Shown here piece after piece: positions 44,575 to 54,165 of a DNA stretch of 64,000 nt. The DNA is from Planktothrix sp. FACHB-1365 (GTDB taxonomy: Bacteria; Cyanobacteriota; Cyanobacteriia; Cyanobacteriales; Microcoleaceae): the NCBI RefSeq assembly GCF_014697575.1, contig NZ_JACJSC010000005.1, forward strand, positions 62,001 through 126,000. Direction: 5' to 3'. Positions within the stretch are counted from its first letter, which is position 1; each line of letters begins with the position of its first letter. Made by a program: the position numbers and the translations under genes. The notes beneath the pieces are model-generated. The model ran no database searches. It had not been told where the DNA came from and saw only the letters and a program-made list of their open reading frames with translations.

Positions 44575-47500
44575 CTAATCTGTTATCCCCTCAACTATTT
44601 TGATTTCTTCTTCTGTTAATCCATATAATTGATAAACCAGTTGATCAATTTTTGTTTCAAAATTCTTAACATCTTCCTCTTGAGGATTAAGACATTTTTC
44701 AACAAGGTTTGTTATGGCTTGACACTCTGATTGGCTGGAGGTGGGAATAGGGAAATCTTTCATAAATATTGAGCTTGGTTCGTAGAAATCCCCCTGTAAT
44801 TTTGATAGTAAATTCTGAAACAAAAACCCCACAACCCTAGAGTTAAGAACTGCGAGTAGAAATTTATCAGGGGTAGGAATAATAAATGCTTTCTGATTTG
44901 TATAATAGCCTAATTCATCCCAAGCAAATTCATTACTCTTACAAATATTTGGATAAATAATTTTAGATTCTTCAAATTCTTTCCAGTAAATACAAGATCG
45001 CAATTCCCAAAAGAATTTACCCTGATCACATCTTTTAATTAAGGCTTCCTTAAATTGATTAAAATATTGAAAAATCCCAGGATATGTGTTATAAAAAATC
45101 TTTTCTGCTTCTTTTTCTGGTTGATCAGACCAAGGATGTTTTTTATTTTCAGAAGACTCAATTTTGATCAAATATTGATCAGCAAAATCTACTCGCCATT
45201 TTTTAACATCACGACCACGCAGCAAAGGTTTAATAACTTCCGCAGACGAAGAATGTTCAGCGATTAATTTATCTCTTGTTTGGCGATCAATGATAAAAGC
45301 CTCGTTAAATCCTGTTTTAATACCATAATAAAATCTACCATTTACATATTCTCCTAACGGTGTACCAGTATTTCGCAGTTTCGCCAGCAAGTCCAAAACC
45401 TGAGAAGATTCTAGTCGCCAACCATCAGATTTTAAGTTTCTCTGAGGAATTATCAAACTATCCTGCTCTAAAACCGCCACAAATTGTGAAATATTTTGTT
45501 TTTTTGTTAGATCCCATGATAAAGCTTTTAATTCATTCGCGTCAGATTTCAATTTACTTAAAGAGATAATGCTAGGATAAGCGATCGCTTCTTCAAAAAC
45601 CGGAAAATCACCGAAATCGATTAAATGATAAATCGTTGTTTTATCTCTCAAAAGTTGACGCAACTTTTCACCATAACCTGCTCTCAAATATTTATTAGAG
45701 GAGATATAAATTAAATTACCTTTTGCTTTTAATAGATGCAAACCTAATTCATAAAAGTAAACAAATATATCACTAATACCTGTATAACATTGATAATTTT
45801 TCTGTAAAATTGCCTTAAATTCCTTAATTTCTTCTTGTCTAATATAAGGCGGATTTCCAATCACCACATCAAACCCAATAAACCTTCCTATATCATCCAA
45901 AACTTCAGGAAACTCAAACCGCCATTCAAACGCATTTTCATAAATTTTACCGCTTTCAATTTCCTCAATTTCTATCCTTAACTTATCAATCTCATTATTT
46001 AACTTAACAATTTTTTTATCCCGTGCTTTCTGTTCCGCTTTAGTTTCCTCAAATAATAAAAGTTGATTCTCTAAACTATAAACCTCTCCCTCTAACTGTC
46101 TTAACTTCGTTTTCTTCGGGTCAGTCCCTTGAAGAGTGGTTTTAAAATTACCTTTAATCGTATTCATTAACTTTTCCATCTCTCGCTTTTGCTGTTTATT
46201 CTCAGCATGACGATAGGTTTCAACAGCCTTTTGATAAGTTTCAATGTCAATTTTATTTTTCTTTAACGCTGGTTTTAAATCCGCATCCAAAGGAAACCGA
46301 CTAATTAACGAGTTACCGCATTTTATATTAATATCAATATTCGGTAAGGTTTCCAATTCAGAATAATTCGTATCTGTTTTATAATAGGCATTTTTTAACA
46401 ATTCTATCCATAACCTTAACCGACAAATCTTAACCGAGTTGGGGTTAATATCCACCCCAAACAAGCAATTTTCAATCATCGTTTGCTTTTCATGAAATAA
46501 AGTTTCTTGAACCCGTTGACTTTCCTGATTTTGAGGGGTATATTTAAACGGTTGATTATCTTCATCGGTAATAATTAATTCATCATTTTCTACCGTAATT
46601 TGATATTCTTTTAATCGTCTCCCGCCTTGATCTTGTAAAATCTTCAAATCATGTTTAATGGCGATCAGTTCGTTCAACGCCGAAACTAAAAAATGTCCTG
46701 ACCCCACCGCCGGATCACAAATTTTAAGACGGTTAATAATTTGATTTGCTTCCGTTCTATCTTCAATTTTATCATATAAATCCTTAAGAGTTTGACAATT
46801 CCAACCCTTAATTTCATTGAATTTCTGAACAACCGCTTTTCGCAGAGTTTCTCGACACATATACATGGTAATAAAACCAGGGGTAAAATATGACCCATCT
46901 TTATAACCGTTAATTTTCTCGAAAATTAATCCTAAAACCGACGCATTAATTAAGGTTTTTTGTTCCTCTTGAATTCCTTCTGACCCTTCACTACTAAAAT
47001 CATAAGCATCCAGAAACTCAAATAAATATTGTAGGGTGTTGAGTTCTCCCGTCCGTTTATTTCCGTTACCATCTTTTAAAACCGTTGATGAAAAGATGGG
47101 TAGTTTTTCTTCTCTGAGATTACTAATAACAATGGTTTGATGTTCAAGTTCAGTCGGTTCAAACAGGGAACTATTCAAATAAGGAACCTGAGCAAATATT
47201 CCTGTTAAATCCGGTTTTCGTTCACTAGATTTAACCGCTAAGACTTGGAAAAATAACCGATCTAAATCACCCAAATCATGAATTTTATTTGTATTTAAAA
47301 AAGCAAAATCAGAATTTCCTTTATGGTAAGTGATTAATTGAGATTCTAATAATTTTAAAAATAGAATCCGGTTCATCCAAGTAATGGATAATTCTAACGC
47401 AATATTAAAAAGTTGTTCGGGTTCGGTTTCTCCAAATTGTTCGGGGTTTTCCAGTCGAGAAATTTTATCTAAACTATCGAGTTGTAAAATAGCATTTTCA

Positions 47501-48357
47501 ATCAGTGAACCCGGATTTTGTTTATCTTTGGGTAGACGTTGGATCAGTTTTTTATTCTTTTCTTTGGTTTCGGTTAAACCAATAATATACAGTAATTCAC
47601 TATAAAACCCTTTGTCTAAAGTATTACTATCATTCGCAATGGGTAATTTTAATAAATGTTGAGGAGACAGTAACTTAAATAAAGCGATTAGTTTTTCATC
47701 ATCTTCAGGGTTATTATTTCTAACCAATTGTTCATAATCTCGAATATCAAAATAAGTAAATATTAGTTCATGTTTAATAGCTTCAATGGCAGGTTTAGCA
47801 ATTTCCTTATAGAAAAAATCCGTTGTTTTACCCGTTAAGCGTCCGGCTTCAAAATCTTCAAATTGTTGAATTAATGGTTTATTTTCACAAAAATATTTTT
47901 CAAAACTCTGAGCATCAAAAATAAACCATTCATAAATATTAGTAATAATTAAATATTTAATTTCTAGGTTTTTATTGTTAATTCGTTCTCTTAAAAAATA
48001 TAAAACCAACTCTTGTAAAGCTTTTGCGTTCAGGTTTTCGACCTTCACCATTTCAGCTTTATTTTTGGGTTTCTTAACTTCTAAAATAATACCGACACTG
48101 CTTTTAGACTCTTTTTGATTGTGAATAACGAGATCGTTTCGTTCTTTGGTATTAATAAAATAGTTAGGACTATAATAGGTATTTTTCAGGAAATCAGCCA
48201 TGAGATTTTTATGAAATTCTTCTGACTCCTTTTCATTAATTTGATCAAGGAGATTAATCAAATTAGCTTTAAATTGTTCAATATCGCTCCTGCTAACTTT
48301 AACTTTCAGAAACGCTTTATTTAATGCTTCTCTGGGTTGTCTGGGGTGATTGTTCAC
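44575..48357 (-). CDS. Type IIG restriction-modification enzyme (Eco57I-like)
   Basis: About 1260 aa from the GTG at 48357 (NNHPRQPREALNKAFLKV), which has TGAGG 9 nt upstream; a TTG seven codons earlier is less likely. The N-terminal region has a PD-(D/E)xK-like nuclease pattern (NDLVIHN...GIILEVKKPKN, residues about 80-110). The methyltransferase part has motif I DPAVGSGHFLVSAL and motif IV NPPYIRQEEIKEF. A C-terminal target-recognition region of TaqI type follows (VNGRFYYGIKTGFNEAFIID...LRGRDVKKW; LQGDFYEPSSIFMKDFPIP). One polypeptide would both cut and methylate. No separate specificity gene is near. It anchors the defence-like island at 39.7-48.4 kb. Confidence 0.9.
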   Translation of the reverse strand: MNNHPRQPREALNKAFLKVKVSRSDIEQFKANLINLLDQINEKESEEFHKNLMADFLKNTYYSPNYFINTKERNDLVIHNQKESKSSVGIILEVKKPKNKAEMVKVENLNAKALQELVLYFLRERINNKNLEIKYLIITNIYEWFIFDAQSFEKYFCENKPLIQQFEDFEAGRLTGKTTDFFYKEIAKPAIEAIKHELIFTYFDIRDYEQLVRNNNPEDDEKLIALFKLLSPQHLLKLPIANDSNTLDKGFYSELLYIIGLTETKEKNKKLIQRLPKDKQNPGSLIENAILQLDSLDKISRLENPEQFGETEPEQLFNIALELSITWMNRILFLKLLESQLITYHKGNSDFAFLNTNKIHDLGDLDRLFFQVLAVKSSERKPDLTGIFAQVPYLNSSLFEPTELEHQTIVISNLREEKLPIFSSTVLKDGNGNKRTGELNTLQYLFEFLDAYDFSSEGSEGIQEEQKTLINASVLGLIFEKINGYKDGSYFTPGFITMYMCRETLRKAVVQKFNEIKGWNCQTLKDLYDKIEDRTEANQIINRLKICDPAVGSGHFLVSALNELIAIKHDLKILQDQGGRRLKEYQITVENDELIITDEDNQPFKYTPQNQESQRVQETLFHEKQTMIENCLFGVDINPNSVKICRLRLWIELLKNAYYKTDTNYSELETLPNIDINIKCGNSLISRFPLDADLKPALKKNKIDIETYQKAVETYRHAENKQQKREMEKLMNTIKGNFKTTLQGTDPKKTKLRQLEGEVYSLENQLLLFEETKAEQKARDKKIVKLNNEIDKLRIEIEEIESGKIYENAFEWRFEFPEVLDDIGRFIGFDVVIGNPPYIRQEEIKEFKAILQKNYQCYTGISDIFVYFYELGLHLLKAKGNLIYISSNKYLRAGYGEKLRQLLRDKTTIYHLIDFGDFPVFEEAIAYPSIISLSKLKSDANELKALSWDLTKKQNISQFVAVLEQDSLIIPQRNLKSDGWRLESSQVLDLLAKLRNTGTPLGEYVNGRFYYGIKTGFNEAFIIDRQTRDKLIAEHSSSAEVIKPLLRGRDVKKWRVDFADQYLIKIESSENKKHPWSDQPEKEAEKIFYNTYPGIFQYFNQFKEALIKRCDQGKFFWELRSCIYWKEFEESKIIYPNICKSNEFAWDELGYYTNQKAFIIPTPDKFLLAVLNSRVVGFLFQNLLSKLQGDFYEPSSIFMKDFPIPTSSQSECQAITNLVEKCLNPQEEDVKNFETKIDQLVYQLYGLTEEEIKIVEGITD

Positions 48358-48443
48358 GATCAAAACCTCAAAAAACAAGACTGATCATTGTTCCCAGGCT
48401 GAAGCTTGGGAATGGTTCAGGGGGTTCTACCTCCAAATTAATT

Positions 48444-48690
48444 CTACATCCCAGAGAAACCGGGTTTCTGCGTTGATATAGCTAACTCACCCAGAAACTT
48501 GCTGAGAAACCCGGTTTCTGGCGTTACCTCTACATCCCAGAGAAACCGGGTTTCTGCGTTAATATAGCTAACTCACCCAGAAACTTGCTGAGAAACCCGG
48601 TTTCTGGCGTTACCTCTACATCCCAGAGAAACCGGGTTTCTGCGTTAATATGGCTAACCCACCCGCAAACTTGTTGAGAAACCCGGTTTC
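48444..48690. repeat. 86-bp tandem repeat, about 2.9 copies
   Basis: CTACATCCCAGAGAAACCGG recurs at 48444, 48530 and 48616, exactly 86 bp apart. Each unit holds two AGAAACCCGGTTTCT-type palindromes. The same palindrome occurs at 59522 and 62612 in this window, so it is a dispersed family that has been duplicated here. It fills most of the 471-bp gap between the type IIG gene and the RHH gene. Confidence 0.9.
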
Positions 48691-48720
48691 TGACTCTATA
48701 TATATAGATCAAACGTACAA

Positions 48721-48737
48721 TGTAACGAAATATTACA
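48721..48737. promoter_or_regulatory. Palindrome upstream of the RHH gene
   Basis: TGTAACGAAATATTACA: arms TGTAA/TTACA separated by 7 bp, 92 bp before the RHH start codon. It might be an operator, perhaps for the RHH protein itself. TTGACA at 48766 could be a -35. The rest of the region has no clear sites. Confidence 0.3.
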
Positions 48738-48828
48738 ATAATGCCGTCATAGAGGTATAGCGTCTTGACATCTGAGAAGGGGTTCGTTATCTTGAAATAC
48801 ATACCCGGGTACACAAGTTCACTGTCCT

Positions 48829-49179
48829 ATGCAAAATAAGCAAAAGGTAACTCTCTATCTTCCGCCTGAACTGCACCGCAAATTAAAAATTAAAGCGGCA
48901 GTTGAATCAGAACCGATGTCATCCATTGCCGAACGAGCCATTGTTTTCTACCTGACTAATCCCGAATTGGTAGACGAAGTGGAGACATCCTACGGACAAA
49001 CCCATCGGGTTTACTCCTGTCCAGATTGTTCCAGTTCCATCGTCATGAAGGAAGGGGAATTGACCTCATTAAGAGAGCAACCCAGCGTCCTATCCGATGA
49101 TGAACTCCCCGTCCAATCCGTCAGAGATGTTGAATCGACAACGGCCCAATCGGGAGAAGAAGAACTGGTTCCCTGCTAA
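48829..49179 (+). CDS. Ribbon-helix-helix protein with CPDC motif
   Basis: 116 aa. Residues 1-45 (NKQKVTLYLPPELHRKLKIKAAVESEPMSSIAERAIVFYL) form a CopG-like RHH DNA-binding domain. A CPDCSSS segment (YSCPDCSSSIVMKEGE) follows, with a final acidic tail ending in Cys (EEELVPC). It lies directly upstream of the Ycf46-type ATPase and a DUF1257 gene, all on one strand. In Synechocystis a small protein, a Ycf46 ATPase and a third gene form a stress-induced operon (slr0373-slr0374-slr0376), so this may be the local counterpart. That link is inferred from gene order only. Confidence 0.75.
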   Translation: MQNKQKVTLYLPPELHRKLKIKAAVESEPMSSIAERAIVFYLTNPELVDEVETSYGQTHRVYSCPDCSSSIVMKEGELTSLREQPSVLSDDELPVQSVRDVESTTAQSGEEELVPC

Positions 49180-49277
49180 ATCCCTGGCTTCGATGCTGGC
49201 GCGAGTTGTGTTCAGAATCGGACGTTAGGAATCAAAAATCCTGTAAACGTTACACCGTCTCTATTGGATCGAGGACT

Positions 49278-50798
49278 ATGCAAGAAGAACTTAGTATCTT
49301 AATTGAAGCCCGATATCCTCTGATCTACCTCGTCACCTCTGAGGAAGAGCGGTCTGAGCAGGCTATCGCCAAAATCGCGCAAGCCAAACGCCAGAGAGAG
49401 GTATATGTGTGGACAGTCACTCGTGGCTTAGTCAAATATGATCAAGCACGAACAGCAGTTCAGTCCAACACGGTTTCCCCTCAAGCGGCGATTGAATGGG
49501 TGATTCGACATAGAGAGCCTAACGTAAGCGGAGGTATCTATATTTTTAAAGATTTGCATCCCTTCAAAGATTCTCCTGAAGTGACCCGGTGTTTACGGGA
49601 TGCGATCGCAAGTTTCAAAGGCACAAACAAGACGATCATCTTGATGTCGCCGATTCAATCTATTCCCATCGAGCTAGAGAAAGAAGTTGTGGTTCTGGAC
49701 TTCGCTCTGCCCGATATGAAGGAACTCAATCAAGTGTTAACAGCCCAACTGGAGCAAGCCCGGTCTCGACGTTTAACCACCGAAGGACGAGAAAAACTGC
49801 TCAAAGCAGCATTAGGCTTAACCCGGGATGAGGCTGAGAAGGTGTACCGGAAAGCTCAAGTCACCGCCGGACGTCTGACTGAAGAGGAAGTTGATGTTGT
49901 TCTCACTGAGAAAAAGCAACTGATTCGACGCAATGGCATCTTAGAATACATTGATGTCGATGAAACCATTGATTCAGTCGGCGGTTTAGAAGAACTGAAG
50001 CGGTGGCTATACCAACGCTCCAACGCCTTCACCGAAAGAGCCAGAGAATATGGCCTACCCCAACCCAAGGGAATGTTAATCTTAGGGATACCCGGATGTG
50101 GAAAATCCCTGATTGCCAAAACCACCTCTCGGTTATGGGGATTACCCTTACTGCGATTAGATATGGGTCGGGTATATGACGGTTCAATGGTGGGACGTTC
50201 CGAAGCCAACCTGAGAAACGCTTTAAAAACGGCTGAATCGATTTCTCCAGTGATTCTATTCATCGATGAATTAGATAAATCCTTCGCCGGAAGTGCCGGA
50301 AGTGCTGACTCAGATGGTGGAACCTCTAGCCGGATCTTTGGATCATTCCTCACCTGGATGCAGGAAAAAAGCTCACCTGTATTTGTGATGGCAACGGCCA
50401 ACCGCGTTGAACGCTTACCCGGAGAATTCCTCAGAAAAGGCCGATTTGATGAAATCTTCTTTGTAGATCTTCCCACAAAAGAAGAACGCCAAGATATTTT
50501 TAGAATTCATCTGTCCAAACGCCGTCGGGAAATTGAACGCTTCGATTTAGAGCAACTTTCTACCGTTTCCGAAGGCTTTTCTGGAGCAGAAATTGAGCAA
50601 GCCGTAATCGCTTCGATGTACGAGGCTTTTGCTCAAGACCGCGAGTTTACGCAGCTTGATATCATTGCCGCGATTAAGTCCACTTTGCCCTTGTCCAAGA
50701 CCATGAACGAACAGGTCACCGCACTACGAGATTGGGCAAGACAGCGTGCACGTCCGGCTGCGTCCTCCGTCGCTGAATATCAGCGCATGGAGTTCTAA
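49278..50798 (+). CDS. ycf46: Ycf46-like AAA ATPase
   Basis: 506 aa from the ATG at 49278 (MQEELSILIEARYPLIYLVTSEEERSEQAI), behind GAGGACT; a longer frame of 24 more residues has no support. The N-terminal half is the Ycf46-specific region (LIYLVTSEEER..., ending with the TEEEVDVVLTEKKQLIRR segment). The AAA module: Walker A GIPGCGKS, Walker B VILFIDELDKSF, sensor 1 MATANR, Arg finger region LPGEFLRKGRFDEIF, lid GFSGAEIEQAVIAS. Homologues are in plastid genomes of red algae and in all cyanobacteria, where they are linked to CO2 and stress responses. Substrate unknown. Confidence 0.92.
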   Translation: MQEELSILIEARYPLIYLVTSEEERSEQAIAKIAQAKRQREVYVWTVTRGLVKYDQARTAVQSNTVSPQAAIEWVIRHREPNVSGGIYIFKDLHPFKDSPEVTRCLRDAIASFKGTNKTIILMSPIQSIPIELEKEVVVLDFALPDMKELNQVLTAQLEQARSRRLTTEGREKLLKAALGLTRDEAEKVYRKAQVTAGRLTEEEVDVVLTEKKQLIRRNGILEYIDVDETIDSVGGLEELKRWLYQRSNAFTERAREYGLPQPKGMLILGIPGCGKSLIAKTTSRLWGLPLLRLDMGRVYDGSMVGRSEANLRNALKTAESISPVILFIDELDKSFAGSAGSADSDGGTSSRIFGSFLTWMQEKSSPVFVMATANRVERLPGEFLRKGRFDEIFFVDLPTKEERQDIFRIHLSKRRREIERFDLEQLSTVSEGFSGAEIEQAVIASMYEAFAQDREFTQLDIIAAIKSTLPLSKTMNEQVTALRDWARQRARPAASSVAEYQRMEF

Positions 50799-50947
50799 AA
50801 GCTTACTCCTAGTCCAAATAGGAGGTAAGGCTAGTCACCTAAACAGGCTAGCAGTTCCCAAAAAAAAAGCCGTCCAATCATTAAAGGCGGCATTGATTCT
50901 AACCAAACCGTTGTTGTTTCGTTTTCAGTTCCACGGAGGATACCTAA

Positions 50948-51301
50948 ATGTCTCACTTTAGCACACTGCGTACCAAAATCACCGATTCCGAAATCCTGAA
51001 AGCTTCTCTGCGTGATCTGGGCATTAGCACCAAAACCAGCGCAGATGTCCGGGGTTACAATGGCCAACGGGTTCGTGCCGACTTGGTTGCAGTTCTTGAA
51101 GGCGAATATGACCTCGGTTGGTCTCGCAACAGCGATGGTACCTACGATTTAATTGCTGATCTGTGGGGTGTTGCTAAAAAACACAACCAGACCGAACTGA
51201 TCAACTCCATTAATCAAAAGTACGCCGTTAACAAGACCTTAGCTGATGTCAAACAGCGCGGTCTGCAAAACGCCAACGTGAAATTGGTCGTCCAAAAATA
51301 G
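50948..51301 (+). CDS. DUF1257 (Ycf35-like) protein
   Basis: 117 aa (MSHFSTLRTKITDSEILKASLRDLG). The family is conserved in cyanobacteria and some plastids; function unknown. Recognisable blocks are DLVAVLEGEYDLGWSRNSDGTYDLIADLWG. A good RBS lies before it (CACGGAGGATACCTAA). It follows the Ycf46 gene by 149 bp on the same strand and has its own strong terminator after it. Confidence 0.85.
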   Translation: MSHFSTLRTKITDSEILKASLRDLGISTKTSADVRGYNGQRVRADLVAVLEGEYDLGWSRNSDGTYDLIADLWGVAKKHNQTELINSINQKYAVNKTLADVKQRGLQNANVKLVVQK

Positions 51302-51325
51302 TTGGTCAAAGCGTTCCCAAGCTTG

Positions 51326-51361
51326 CGGGTTAACCGAATTTAGACGGGTTAACCCGTTTTT
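51326..51361 (+). terminator. Terminator after the DUF1257 gene
   Basis: CGGGTTAACC, about 10-nt loop, GGGTTAACCCG, then five T. It closes the RHH - ycf46 - DUF1257 cluster. Confidence 0.88.
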
Positions 51362-51453
51362 CTATTTGCAACTCGATCAATTTATAAGATATCCTAAGTA
51401 TATTCAATAGAGTGGATCGATAATCTACTCCTTAATAAGCGTAGCAAATTCTC

Positions 51454-52134
51454 ATGCAAACTGAAGCTTTTAGCGAGCTTTTTCCACTATTCAAGGGGGC
51501 CAATCCTGAAACATTAGAATGGCTGCTATCCGTTGCTGTCAAACATGAATATCCCGCCGACCGGGCTGTTGTCATGGAAGATGCTTGGGGGAATGCCGTT
51601 TATTTTGTCGTTTCTGGGTGGGTAAAAGTCCGACGCTTATCTGGGGATGAAGTGGTAACATTAGCCATTTTAGGACACGGCGATTTCTTTGGAGAAATGG
51701 CGATTTTAGATGAATCTCCCCGTGCTAATGATGTTATCGCCTTATCGTCAGTCCGATTAATTAGTGTTTCTGCCCAACGCTTTATCCAGACGTTGTTTAA
51801 AGATCCGCAACTTCATCATCGAATGTTGCAATTGATGGTGCGTCGTTTGCGCCAAACCAACCAACGGTATCAAATTCGTCACAGACCTCCAGCCGTAAAA
51901 CTCGCCAATACCCTCGTAGAATTAGCTGAAAATTACGGTCAGCCCACTGAAAAAGGGGCGGATATTTTTAATATTCCCTTCCAAGATTTAGCGGATGTTA
52001 CAGATATTTCTTTGGAAGAAACAAGCAAAATAATGGATAAAATTATGAGTAAAGGCTGGATGACGATTGATGAAGAACGGCAAGTGATTCATTTGCTCAA
52101 TCTTAAACATTTAAACCATCTTGCCAGTCAATAA
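51454..52134 (+). CDS. Crp/Fnr family transcriptional regulator
   Basis: 226 aa. The cyclic-nucleotide-binding domain spans about residues 10-130, with GHGDFFGEMAILDESPRANDVIAL at the place of the cAMP pocket (Glu and Arg kept). A dimer helix follows. The C-terminal winged helix (about 145-215) holds VKLANTLVELAEN and FQDLADVTDISLEETSKIMDKI. No [4Fe-4S] Cys cluster is seen. It is not NtcA by its HTH. Possible ligand: cAMP or cyclic di-GMP. A perfect CRP-type site exists at 11228 in this window. Confidence 0.88.
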   Translation: MQTEAFSELFPLFKGANPETLEWLLSVAVKHEYPADRAVVMEDAWGNAVYFVVSGWVKVRRLSGDEVVTLAILGHGDFFGEMAILDESPRANDVIALSSVRLISVSAQRFIQTLFKDPQLHHRMLQLMVRRLRQTNQRYQIRHRPPAVKLANTLVELAENYGQPTEKGADIFNIPFQDLADVTDISLEETSKIMDKIMSKGWMTIDEERQVIHLLNLKHLNHLASQ

Positions 52135-52154
52135 AGCCGAAACTATTTTAATAG

Positions 52155-52190
52155 ATAGGGAATAGGGAATAGGGAATAGGGAATAGGGAA
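52155..52190. repeat. Heptamer tandem repeat AATAGGG
   Basis: Four to five copies of AATAGGG at 52161-52188. A reverse TATTCCCTA copy at 52214 could pair with it as a hairpin. A short tandemly repeated repetitive (STRR) sequence typical of filamentous cyanobacteria; it lies between the Crp gene and the M61 peptidase. Confidence 0.8.
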
Positions 52191-52258
52191 AATAGAATGA
52201 ACTCCCTGTTTTCTATTCCCTATTTCTTGGATAAACTTATTTTTAATTGCCCAAACTT

Positions 52259-54046
52259 ATGACTGAAGCAACTCAAACTCGTCCTGATTCTTTGACTGAG
52301 GTTACTCCTATTTTACAATATTGGGTGGGAATGCCTCAACCCGAATCCCATTTATTTGAAATTAGGTTACAGATTCGAGGAGATATTCTTTCATCTTCCC
52401 CCTTAGTGTTAAAAATGCCTGTTTGGACTCCTGGGTCTTATTTGGTGCGGGAATATTCCCGACATTTACAAGATTGGGGCGTTTGTGATCAGGACGGAAA
52501 CCCCTTAAAATGGAAAAAAGTTAGTAAAAATAATTGGCAAATTTACTCGGAATCAGCTACAAAAATAACAGTTTCCTATCGCATTTTTGCCAATGAATTA
52601 ACGGTTAGAACTAATCATTTAGATTCGTCTCATGGTTATTTTAATGGGGCGGCTTTATTTCTGTATGTACCGGGATATGAAAAACACCCGATTCAAGTTA
52701 CTATAGAACCCCCTAAAAATTGGATAGTTACCACAATTTTACCAACGGTTTCTCATCAACTTAATACGTTTTATGCGGCTGATTTTGATACGTTAGTCGA
52801 TAGTCCCTTTGAAATTGGAACCCATCGGTTATATGAATTTCAAGTTGAAGGAAAATCCCATCAATTAGCAATTTGGGGGGAAGGAAATCTTAATCCTGAA
52901 CGGTTACTCACGGATTTTCAAAAAATTATAACCGCCGAATCTGAATTATTTGGTGGCTTACCCTACAAACGCTATTTATTTTTATTGCATCTTTATAATC
53001 AAGGGTTTGGCGGGTTAGAGCATAAAGAGTCTTGTTCGTTAATTTATTCTCGATTTGGGTTTCGCAATACTGATAAATATAATCGGTTTATGCAGTTAGT
53101 CGCCCATGAATTTTTCCATTTATGGAATGTTAAACGAATTCGCCCCAAAGCTTTAGAAGTATTTGATTATGAACAGGAAAATTATACTTCTTCTTTGTGG
53201 TTTTCGGAAGGGACAACCAGCTATTATGATATGGTGATTCCCTATCGAGCGGGAATTTTTGATGTTAAAGGCTTTTTAAATGCGATCGCTAAAGATATTA
53301 CTCGGTTACAAACCATTCCAGGGCGGTTAGTTCAACCCTTAAGTGAGTCAAGTTGGGATACTTGGATTAAACTCTATCGCCGCGAACCCCATAGTGATAA
53401 TAATCAAATCTCTTATTATTTAAAAGGAGAATTAGTCTCATTTTTACTGGATTTATTAATTAGAGAAAAACAGGGAAATCAGCGATCGCTCGATGATGTT
53501 ATGCGTCAAATGTGGTCAGAATTTGGTCAACCGGAAATTGGTTTTACTCCCGAACAATTAGAACAGGTAATTGAGTCTATTGCGGAAACCTCGTTAAGGG
53601 ATTTCTTTCAAAAGTATTTGTATGGACTAGATGAACTTCCCTATAATCAATATTTAGAACCCTTTGGGTTACAATTAATTGCTGAAACAACCGATGAAAC
53701 TCCCTATTTAGGCTGCAAAGTTGCATCCGAAAAAGGTAGAGAAATGATTAAATTTGTGGAAACCGGAAGTCCGGCTGAAGCCGCAGGATTAGATATTCAG
53801 GATGAACTTTTAGCCATTAATGGATTTAAAGTCACCTCTGACCAATTCCAGGAACGGTTAAAAGATTACAAACCGGGCGATACAGTAGAATTAACCTTTT
53901 TTCATCAAGATTTGTTGCGAACTTGTCAAGCTACGTTGACATCTCCCCGTCCTAATTATTACAAAATTGTTTCTGTTAGCCAACCAACTCCTCAACAAAA
54001 ACGAAATTTTGAAGGCTGGTTAGGGTGTCCTTATCACAATTTATAG
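52259..54046 (+). CDS. M61 family glycyl aminopeptidase with PDZ domain
   Basis: 595 aa from the ATG at 52259; a TTG four codons earlier is unlikely. An N-terminal beta domain (about 1-200) precedes the catalytic domain with HEFFH zinc motif (AHEFFHLWNVKRIRP near residue 290) and SLWFSEGTTSYYD. A C-terminal PDZ domain (about 480-560) has KFVETGSPAEAAGLDIQDELLAINGF. M61 enzymes are metallopeptidases that release N-terminal Gly or Ala. No signal peptide seen, so it is probably cytoplasmic. Confidence 0.93.
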   Translation: MTEATQTRPDSLTEVTPILQYWVGMPQPESHLFEIRLQIRGDILSSSPLVLKMPVWTPGSYLVREYSRHLQDWGVCDQDGNPLKWKKVSKNNWQIYSESATKITVSYRIFANELTVRTNHLDSSHGYFNGAALFLYVPGYEKHPIQVTIEPPKNWIVTTILPTVSHQLNTFYAADFDTLVDSPFEIGTHRLYEFQVEGKSHQLAIWGEGNLNPERLLTDFQKIITAESELFGGLPYKRYLFLLHLYNQGFGGLEHKESCSLIYSRFGFRNTDKYNRFMQLVAHEFFHLWNVKRIRPKALEVFDYEQENYTSSLWFSEGTTSYYDMVIPYRAGIFDVKGFLNAIAKDITRLQTIPGRLVQPLSESSWDTWIKLYRREPHSDNNQISYYLKGELVSFLLDLLIREKQGNQRSLDDVMRQMWSEFGQPEIGFTPEQLEQVIESIAETSLRDFFQKYLYGLDELPYNQYLEPFGLQLIAETTDETPYLGCKVASEKGREMIKFVETGSPAEAAGLDIQDELLAINGFKVTSDQFQERLKDYKPGDTVELTFFHQDLLRTCQATLTSPRPNYYKIVSVSQPTPQQKRNFEGWLGCPYHNL

Positions 54047-54088
54047 CCGTCCCAGCAGGGTGATGAAATCTTTTTTTCCCCATTACCC

Positions 54089-54120
54089 ATTCGTAATTCG
54101 TAATTCGTAATTCGTAATTC
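54089..54120. repeat. Heptamer tandem repeat ATTCGTA
   Basis: Four copies and a part of the unit ATTCGTA, upstream of the TerB-like gene. STRR type, same class as the repeats at 52161 and 54714. Confidence 0.8.
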
Positions 54121-54165
54121 CCTTCTATATGAGATGATTAAGGGGAAATATTCAGAGGTTCAGCG

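Noticed and set aside
48444-48690. Second CRISPR array
   Set aside because: The 86-bp unit is repeated throughout, without unique spacers; it is a tandem repeat of palindromes.
48721-48737. NtcA site
   Set aside because: GTA and TAC are 9 bp apart, not 8, and there is no good -10 at the right distance.
48530-48814. 94-codon minus-strand ORF over the 86-bp repeats
   Set aside because: It is made of the repeat itself with no RBS or family.
49856-50476. 206-codon minus-strand ORF
   Set aside because: Antisense shadow of the Ycf46 gene, Ser/Arg/Pro-rich without domain features.
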